From assembly GCA_013433145.1 (NCBI GenBank), contig CM024187.1, forward strand, positions 21,048,826 to 21,112,825: a stretch of DNA of 64,000 nucleotides, written 5' to 3'. Both the position numbers and the translations under genes were made by a program. Every line of letters starts with the position of its first letter. The stretch's first letter is position 1. Positions 56,243-64,000 of this stretch are shown piece after piece. This DNA is from Ascaris suum. Lineage: Eukaryota > Nematoda > Chromadorea > Rhabditida > Ascarididae. Under the pieces are notes generated by a model. It saw only the letters and a program-made list of their open reading frames with translations, ran no database searches and was not told where the DNA came from.

Positions 56243-56887
56243 TTAGATATGTGCAATCTTGTGATTTCCTTCTTGTTTCTTGTTGGGAATTTCAGTGGCT
56301 TCCAATTTCACTTTCTTGATCTTGCATTCGTCTATTAGAAATTGTCTTTTCGTATCGGTGACGCCACCACTGTCGACGAACGAACACCGCAGAGTAGCCG
56401 TTGTATCAGGCGATTGACGACATCCGCCAGAGTTGATAAGTTCCCTTTTATCTGCTGTATTGAATAGCGCGTAGCTTCTTTTATGTTTACACCAAAACCA
56501 TTGTCCACAACAGACTCTCTCTCGATGTTTTTCGTTCATGTTATTGCTTATTTCAAATCTGTCGCTGTTTGTGCTAAAGAGCCAACAATGCCAATCGTTG
56601 TCTTATTACAGCTCGTTTCCTTGTTGTTCTTCGTTCAACGCAAGGCGTTTCTGCAATTTTTGAATGAGTACGATTTTAGCTCCACCTATTTCTTACTCTT
56701 CTTTCATTGAAACTGATCTTTGAAGAAATACTGAATACTTTCTCCTCAAAGGTGCGCTTTTTGTGAACAGTACAAGTGTGCGAAGATCGAAAAAACTTGC
56801 CAAGCCGTTTTCATGAACAGATCCTGTCAGTACTCGCGAATCGCACCATAGCTGCTCGCTGGAGCCGTTTTGCACGGCAAAAAGAGG
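56243..56887 (-). CDS. Unrecognised cysteine-containing protein, 3' exons
   Basis: Function unknown. Two minus-strand exons join in phase. The upstream one (56697 to at most 56887) contains LWCDSRVLTGSVHENG and ends in a GTAAGA donor at phase 2. The downstream one (56243-56573) starts after a TTTAG acceptor and runs 110 codons to a TAA. The combined tail of about 170 residues has cysteines in CCGQWFWC, a GGCRQ segment, a LRCSFVDSGG segment and DECKIKK, then a Lys/Glu-rich end, suggesting a disulfide-bonded, probably extracellular domain. The 5' boundary is unclear: the frame is blocked by a stop at 56888-56890, so an upstream exon must exist. The exon at 56243-56573 may instead continue into the frame at 56017-56214. 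No signal peptide is visible in what is recovered. A retroelement fragment is an alternative, but the clean splice sites argue against it. Confidence 0.5.
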
Positions 56888-59246
56888 TTAGACAGCGGCG
56901 CCAGCGAGAAGCGGTAACCGAGGTGCATCAAGCGGGACTAGCAACGTAAAAACGAGACGCCTCACTGGAAGTAAGATGGCGTCAGATGCTTTAGAAGAAA
57001 TTGAAGGCGGAGCTGGGCTAGGCAACGGAAACTGTTCGAGCCCAACTCCGCCACTCCTCTGTTGAATCGGACCAGGGAGTAGCCCCTAGTCGGGAACTCA
57101 AGGGAGTTCCCCTTGTCGAAGCCTCTAACCATAACTGTGCTCCTTTCTTCTTATACTACTGCTTTCTGCCCTTATTCGCAATATTGTATTTTCTGTGCAC
57201 GCTCACATCTCGCCTATTCGCGTCGCTGCATAACTTCTTATACTCTTAAATTGAGAGAATTTTTCTTTGTTCATTAGAGATTCGCCTTCTTCAGCATTCG
57301 AAATTTATGCTTATTTCAAATTCTTTTTTACCATTTTCTGTTCTGTTGCAATTCCCCAACCATCTATTCAAAGAGGGAAGTGTTTCGACAGGTAGAATGA
57401 GCATTGACCATTTCATAAAGGTTTTAGTAGTCTTCGTCGTCCTCAACAAAGCAGATTTCCATCTGCTCTCATCTGCTAATTCACGATGGAAAGAACGATA
57501 ATTAGTGCATTACGCCGGCGTCTATGGGTAAATCGTTCTCCAGCAGAGATCGCGGGGAATCAAAAACGTCTCAGCCGCCCAACACTTAATTTTTTTCTTC
57601 AGAATGACCTAAAAATTCCAACAAGGAATCCGTTTATGCTCGTGTATTGAATTATAGATTTAATGAACCAAGCATGAGCCTACTGCTACTGCGAATCTCC
57701 TCGATTTAGAATGTTTTCACTTACGATGCGTTGCATAACTGCTCGCATTTTGCAGATCTCTTTATATTTTCCCCAATACAAGTACATTCCAAACAGTTCA
57801 GGGCAATTTGAAATTGTTGATTACTTTCGATTATTTAAAACATTTCAGTTAAGCACGGTTACAGCAATCACATCGATTTCTGGCTACGTGTATACGTTAA
57901 CATTTTTGTGTGGAATTTTATGTGGATCGTTCAACTGATGCCCAAATATAGAAGAAAACCGGATGTCACATGGGTAATTCCTAGATCGAGGTTTTTTTTT
58001 TTCGGTCCTCTCCTTTCTCGCTCCTCCCATCGCTTCTCCAATATTGAGACTCCAACTTCGACAGGTGGCAAAATTTGAAAGAATTGAATAAATGTCGAGA
58101 AATTCTAATAGTAGGTGCGCTATTCAGCACTTTCACTTCGTCGTTTTCTAAAGCCTCACTTCGCTATCACATTTGTGTAGTGGGAGAGTGTACCGACTTA
58201 CTACGACAGAAACGACGCGCTTCAACTTCAGGTGTGGTCTGATCCAAAATGCTTCCGCTCTCGCACAGTAATGTTCGTTCGACAAAAATAACGCTATTTT
58301 TGAAATCGGATGAGAACTATTATATATTCCTATTAGTTTATAAATTATGCATCCCTACACCTAAGCATTTTTTATAACTATATGTCCTAATAACTTGTAA
58401 GAGAATTACGCTTAAATAATCGCATTGGAAAATCTTTTCAATGCGATGAATATTTTCTAACGGATGCCTCTAGCAAACAATAATAATAAAATCACACCCA
58501 TCAATATGAATGTGATAATTCATCTCAGTGAAACAAGTAATCATTGACGAATAGCTCTAAATGGATTTGGCGCTATGATTGTTTCGAACTGTAACATTTT
58601 GATACATGAGTGCCATGGGGATGGTAGTAGACCCCTCTTTTCAGGAGAATGCAAGAAGGTACCAAAAAAAAAACATTTATTTCAGGTAACGTTAATAAAA
58701 CACTGTTCCCGATATATTAGTTAAGTGCTGTTTGCTCTTTAATCATAAAAGCAGAATTTCAAAGACCTCTTGTATGATTCTTCTCTTATGCTCAAAATTA
58801 AAATTCCATTAAAACAAACAAAGATGAGCTAAATAACGAGAAAAACCAATCTGATATGATATGATCAAAAAAATATATTTCAATTATTTATATTATCCAT
58901 ATATCAAACTTAAATTTCTTTTATTCGTCATAACAATAAAAAGTGCATTATCAAAATCAATTCTTATATACAGCCTCGATTGATGATCGAGGCAAACCTA
59001 CAATGAAATAATACAATACAACTTTCATTACGCTCATTCGGCCAAGAATTTAAATCTATTCTAAATTATTATCGAATAGAATTGAAAACACCTATGAAAA
59101 ATAGTAGCAATATATATCTATGTCCCTTAATATCTTTCAACGAAAAAAAAAAATCTTCATTTCTACATGAAACGAATTCTTTTCATAGTATTTTCTTATT
59201 ATAAGTCATAATATACACCATCTTTGATAATCATCCAATAATAATA
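56888..59246. other. Unassigned region with a GC-rich patch
   Basis: The segment 56880-57140 is clearly GC-richer than its surroundings and holds an 8-bp perfect hairpin (GGGAACTC / GAGTTCCC, loop AAGG) at about 57091-57110. It could be an upstream exon region, a promoter or an element remnant. The rest has only short frames (57307-57501, 57711-57938, plus). A TTTATT at 58920-58925 is a minus-strand AATAAA suited to the CUB gene 3' end. Confidence 0.4.
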
Positions 59247-62200
59247 TCACTCCTCTCCAATTATTTGATATAAAGTGCAAAGCAGTAGTACAATCCAAAT
59301 AGAGCAATCGTTAAACCACACCGCTATACAACCTGCAAAGAATATTCTCATCTCATATTTGCGTTCATAACTTCCAGAAATTTGCTCTTTTTTTAAAAAG
59401 TGTTTCGTTGTTGTTGTTGTTTTTTTTTTTTTTTGCATATTAAAGCAGTTTTGTAAATCTTCACTAAGCATAACATCAATTTGAGAGCACTGAAACTATC
59501 GTAATGAAATTTATACGATGGTCTCATATTTCAACATTCAAGAAGCTTCATCAGCATTTTTCTTTTTTTTTTTGGAGGAAAACACTCAATGACGCCATAA
59601 AAATTTGCATATATTTTGCTACCAAGCAACGTGCATTTCACACCGATCGAAAAGCGAAAAATAGAACCTTTCAAAGAAAAAAAGAAAGAAAAAAAGTCTG
59701 CAGGTAATCGGATGATTAAATATGAATGCATTTAATTCAAGTATTTTATATGCTGTCGTTTCAACTCATGCAATTGGTTGAAATACTAAGCGGAATGCAA
59801 AAAACGCATATTCTGCACGCATTTATGAAGCATTGCTATATTCGTTCTTTTTTTTTTGCAATGCGTTGTCTTCAATAGTTCTAGTACTTTCCTAATGATA
59901 GGTTAGCCCCGTCTCAAAAACTCACTTAGTTGACCGAGTAATCGTACAAGTGGTCGACTTCATAGGACTGTGCAATGTTAGGTGGTTTTACCATTGTTTT
60001 TAGACATGAACATTGCAAAAGTGCTTGGTATGGGGACGGAGGGGGCGGAGGGGGGGGGGGGGAGGAAGGAGATTGATACGCAACATGAATATTGTGCCAG
60101 CCTCTCTAATATACACCTTTATTTATTTCCTTTTTTTTTTGGTAGAGATTTAAATTCTAAACAGGAATTATGTGCAAAATTGATGTGCAATTTTGGTGGA
60201 TAGTAGAATCACTTAAATTTTATAAATTCAAACACATTGATAAAATCCATAAGGGAACTATAAAATACGAAAATAGACCGGAAATCACGAAAAGCAGAAT
60301 TGCACGCAAATACCATTGCAATAATATTTATATTCTTGCAGCCATGTAACGACGTTTCCGCTATGGCTGCATGTGACAGTCGCTAGATTTGGAACTCAGT
60401 TAACGAATTCACAAATAGTGTAGTTTCTTACCGTTTTCGACAGTATACCTAAGCGCAAACGTGGCCATTGTGTTGTTTCCTGGCGAAAACTTTACGTTAA
60501 GCTGTTCGGAGGAAAATAAATATCGCTGATTGATTTCGTCGGTATTTAGTCTGCAAATCTTCGCAAATGTTAAGTCATCGAATTCTGAAGCATTTATCCA
60601 ACACATTTTTTTAATGATATTATGTAAGACAAGCTGAAAATGTAATGCTCTGATATAAATTCTGCCATATTTTAAAAAAAAAGCATTTCAGTTTAATGCG
60701 AAATTATTCTGCTTGCTACTGGAATTTGCCGTATTTCCTCGTGCAATCGGCAACTCACCGAAGACACAGCCTTCCAACTGAAGACCTGTTGAAACCTAAC
60801 GTATTTCAAAAACGCCGACCGACTGTTGACACCAAAGGCATCCCATTAGAAATAAATTCCAATTTCAGTTTTAAAAAAAACCGAATTTCTGATGGCAAGA
60901 AAAAAATCGAAATTTAGGTTTGCAACGATGTTCGATCAGAAGGCATTTGCTACTGGAGTAGCTGGAAGCGGTCTGATTAGTTCAGTCGCAGTTCCTATAG
61001 CCGTTCCAGCAAGAATACAAAACAGGAAATGGACTGCCGGTTGTGAGCAACGACGGTGCAGGCACTAAAAAACGTAAGTAGGATAACAGCATTGACGGCC
61101 AAAAGAATTACCGAATTTCAATTTTTTATCTGCAACGAACAGGTAGGTGGACCAGCGCCACTGCTATGAAGTCCCATCCCCAGCCCCAAACCCCAAAAAA
61201 GTTGTAGCCTCAAATGTGAGCCTTTACTGGGAATTCATACGTACTAACTCTCCTATCCCGCATATAATAGTGAATTATAATGTGAGTTGATAGCGAGAGG
61301 GTACAGATTTCCAAGAAAATACATCCTTTCACTAATTTCGCTCTTACACATGATTCTTCTCCATCATTTCTCTCTTAATATGAATTTGTTTTGAAGTCGA
61401 TGAGTATTATAAGCCCCTTTCTATAAGCCTTCCCTTGAATAAGCTTCTGTTTATGAAAGCTGAAGGTAATGGAAGCCTAATGCTTATAGATGAGAAAATG
61501 CGGTATACCGAATTGAGTTGATGTTTATCGCTATATTTGCGCAGATTCTATTTCTGCGTTGAACAGATGCATCAACTCGGATATTACGTCAACAAATGGC
61601 GCACAGCTATTGTACAGGAGCTATATCCACGATGATTTTATTTACGTCAGAATTTCGATTTCAAGAGTATTTCATTCAATTGGCCAGTCGAAATGTTTAA
61701 CTCAACATGCATCGATGTTTTACGCCAAAAGATTTCCGGATAAATTAGAAAGACCTCTCAATACGTGCTTGCAGATTAAATATTTGTGATTTTTCACTAA
61801 TTTCAGGTGTATGTTCAGTGCTCAGCCGAGTTCTTTTCTCATAATATCGATTCCTCTACGCTAATATCACCTTCAGTGTTTTATCGCACCACATTACTAG
61901 GTACACTTTTAGGTTTTATATTCCCTTTTACCTTTCCATTCTATTGTTTCATTGTTTACTTGTTTACTTTATTGTTTATTGTTTACTTCAATGTTGTTTT
62001 TCTTATTGTTCACTTTATATGATAACTAAACGCGTACCTTTAATTCGTTTAATTGAAATGAAAGAACTATTATCATCGAAAAGAAATTTCTATCACCGTT
62101 GAAAATGATGTTGAAATGTTTCATGCAAGTTTTTTTTTTCTTTAGTATCAAATATTCTGAGCTGTTAAAAACGTTTCATGAATCTAGAATGACGTTTAGA

Positions 62201-63093
62201 GTCCTTTTTCGCATAAATGTTTGAAAAAAAAAAAGTGGAAAATTCGCTCACAACATATGAGTGCATTTTCGGGGGTTGACTATGCAGGATAGGACACTGC
62301 GAACATTGAAAGATGAACTTACTCTAACTGTGGCGTTCCACTTGCACCTGACGTAACAACAATTTTTGACGAATTCGATAGTCTTGTGCGTGAGAAAGTG
62401 AGATCGATTCGCAATGGATCGCCTACAAAATATAAACGTGTAAGTTTTGATTACCAAGTTGTTAAGTTCTGTGATTGTGCGTAAATCTTGAGCAAAGTAA
62501 TCTTATATAACTTTAAAGCTATAGTTGAATGCAATTTTAAAACCTATGTGACTAAGGAACAAATAACTGTGTGAACCGGATCCGGATTTAGTATATTCAA
62601 CAGTTCTCGCATGACGATGAAGACCTGTATATTTTGCATGAGACAATAAAGAGACGAAAAATTACGACTTGGAATCATATTTGCAAAAGTGTTCCTGCTA
62701 TGGTAGGCTTTATGTGGTCAACGACAGTGTTGGCGCCGGAAGCCGGAATGGTTTGACACTGGAAACCGGAACGGTTTTCGAGGGTCCATGAAATGCACAG
62801 GCTCAGAATGAATTTCAGCCACCTCTCAACTTGAGGACCCCCCCCCCTCTGAATGCCTTCAGGCAAAACTCGGCATCATCGAATTTCAGACGAAGGAGCG
62901 ATGAAATAATTTTTTTTTTTCAGGCCGTTCCTAGTCGTTGTATTGAGGGTAGTGGTGTCTGGTCCGCATGAGTAATGTTACCCGTCATTGAGAAGAGTTG
63001 AAGCTCGCTGTAATCGGGGTATGCGCCCATGAAGAAGCCATTAGATCCTTGACTGATTAGCTGATCCATGCTGTAATCCCTTGCTGCAAACAT
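59247..63093 (-). CDS. CUB-like domain protein with C-terminal hydrophobic anchor, 5' partial
   Basis: Likely extracellular or membrane-attached; precise role unknown. Minus-strand exons: 62982-63093, 62323-62422, 60432-60550, 59247-59332. All junctions are in phase (417 nt, 138 residues plus stop). The reading runs from GFFMGAYPDYSELQLFSMTG through DPLRIDLTFSRTRLSNSS and GASGTPQLE to SSEQLNVKFSPGNN and FALRYTVENG. This matches the strand order of a CUB fold: the G-I-x-Y-P start, the LRIDLTF strand, an SS-x-L-x-V-x-F strand and a final F-A-L-x-Y strand. The last exon gives a hydrophobic segment (CSIWIVLLLCTLYQII) followed by only four residues, which fits a tail anchor or GPI-type signal. CUB cysteines are mostly absent from the recovered part. 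The first exon starts at an acceptor, so N-terminal exons, including any signal peptide, lie beyond 63093 or outside the window. CUB assignment is by pattern, not alignment. Confidence 0.6.
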
Positions 63094-64000
63094 CTGACAT
63101 TATTTTGCTGAAATAGCTTTATTTGCTGAAAGTTGTTAATGTTAGGGGGTTAAAGTTTTAATAATTCGCACTTTATTGAAGGGGAAAATATAAACTGCGA
63201 CTTTAACATGCCAGAGGAGATGGCACGATATGCGCTTTTTCATTCTCTTCATCTGACCAACCGCTTGCACAATTTGCTCACTAATAATGACTATAAGAAC
63301 GAGTGCATTTATGTTTTAATTATTAACGCGACCGCTTGCATGAATCTACTGCAGAAGATTCGTTTTCAAAACCCGACAGACGTAAAGCGGATGTAAACTT
63401 TTCCATCTCTAAATACCTATTTGCTTTTTCAAAGCTGACGAATTAGTGCGAATTATGTGTAGGGGATCATCCTGCACTGTACAACAAACCCATCAAATTT
63501 CATAACTTCAGCTGCGGTGCTTCCGGAGTTGGAAATACTCGACCGACAGACAGACAGACACGCACCTATGTGTATAGCCATGTTATTACCTTAATGCATT
63601 TTGTGGAAGTGCAAAAAAAAAAAGCCGGAGCTCCTTCTCATTCTCGTTTTCTTTCGGAGCAAGAAAATACATCTTCTACGAGGTTAAACTTTTTTTGAAA
63701 TTAACGGCTGCGTCAGAAGTAAAAACCAAATAAGTGAAAGAAGTCAAGTTCCGGGAAAAATATAGGAAATGAAAGAAACAGAAGATTTGGATTCAGGCAC
63801 TCAAGATAGTTTCGTTACTGTGAGATGTTTTCCATTTTCCATTCTAAACAGATATTACGAATAGCCATAAAATTTTTAGAGGGAATTATACGCAATAAAA
63901 GGTTTACTGTCGATTTGATTATTTGTGTAGATTCTTCGTTTAAAAAAAAAAAAAGAAATAAAAATAGAAATGAGAGTCCTATGTTATGCGCACTTTGCAG
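63094..64000. other. Upstream intron or flank of the CUB-like gene
   Basis: No exon assigned. A plus-strand frame at 63208-63396 (62 codons) has no recognisable motif. A GACA tract lies at 63545-63560. The window ends in a plus-strand CACTTTGCAG that could be an acceptor for something beyond the edge. The 5' exons of the CUB-like gene were searched for on the minus strand and not found. Confidence 0.4.
63545..63560. repeat. Short GACA tract
   Basis: Four tandem GACA/CAGA units (GACAGACAGACAGACA) near the right edge, outside any assigned exon. Confidence 0.85.

Noticed and set aside
60696..60917. Plus-strand 73-codon frame containing HRRHSLPTEDLLKP
   Set aside because: It looks mildly coding but lacks a usable donor, is followed by stops, and lies in the CUB-like gene intron.
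61553..61902. Plus-strand open segments behind acceptors at about 61553 and 61806
   Set aside because: They do not join in a shared phase, carry no family motif, and lie inside an intron of the minus-strand CUB-like gene.

Overview
The window reads as nuclear DNA of a parasitic-type nematode. It is about 36-37% GC by eye. It has long T-rich introns on the sense strand, TTTCAG/TTGCAG splice acceptors, two likely spliced-leader acceptors just upstream of start codons, an ShK (SXC) domain, and an rskn-1 next to a serine racemase, an arrangement I recall from C. elegans cosmid T01H8. Base composition and intron size fit a spirurid or ascaridoid better than Caenorhabditis or a very AT-rich filaria, but I cannot name the species.

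Layout. 1-4170: upstream DNA with low-grade open frames and a 20-G run. 4171-25552 (+): a complete p90 ribosomal S6 kinase gene (RSK, rskn-1). Fifteen exons join in phase into 732 codons with both kinase domains intact; coding exon 1 lies 7.3 kb upstream of exon 2. 25553-29034: spacer. 29035-34674 (+): serine racemase in about nine exons, 325 residues. 35205-42522 (+): a secreted M14A zinc carboxypeptidase with signal peptide, activation propeptide, catalytic domain, Thr/Ser-rich linker and C-terminal ShK domain (649 residues as modelled). Its first intron carries a ~177-bp (TA)n array. 42523-44762: spacer between convergent genes. 44763 to about 53.6 kb (-): VPS51, a GARP/EARP tethering subunit, fifteen exons recovered plus one unresolved junction. 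About 53.6-59.2 kb: mostly unassigned, with a cysteine-containing two-exon minus-strand gene near 56.2-56.9 kb that I do not recognise. 59247-63093 (-): the 3' part of a CUB-like, membrane-anchored protein whose N-terminus is missing.

Functionally these are ordinary metazoan genes: an ERK-activated kinase, a PLP enzyme making D-serine or deaminating serine, a secreted protease, an endosome-to-Golgi tether and an extracellular CUB protein. Nothing suggests an operon: the spacings are hundreds to thousands of bases. I found no transposase, CRISPR array, tRNA or rRNA I could support, and no clear new multi-gene system. The most interesting points are small-scale: recurrent AAG 3' splice sites, a candidate poison exon in the carboxypeptidase, a Gln at its S1' specificity position, and the two unrecognised minus-strand genes.

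All exon boundaries were set by eye from splice consensus, reading-frame phase and family motifs; no alignment or transcript evidence was available.
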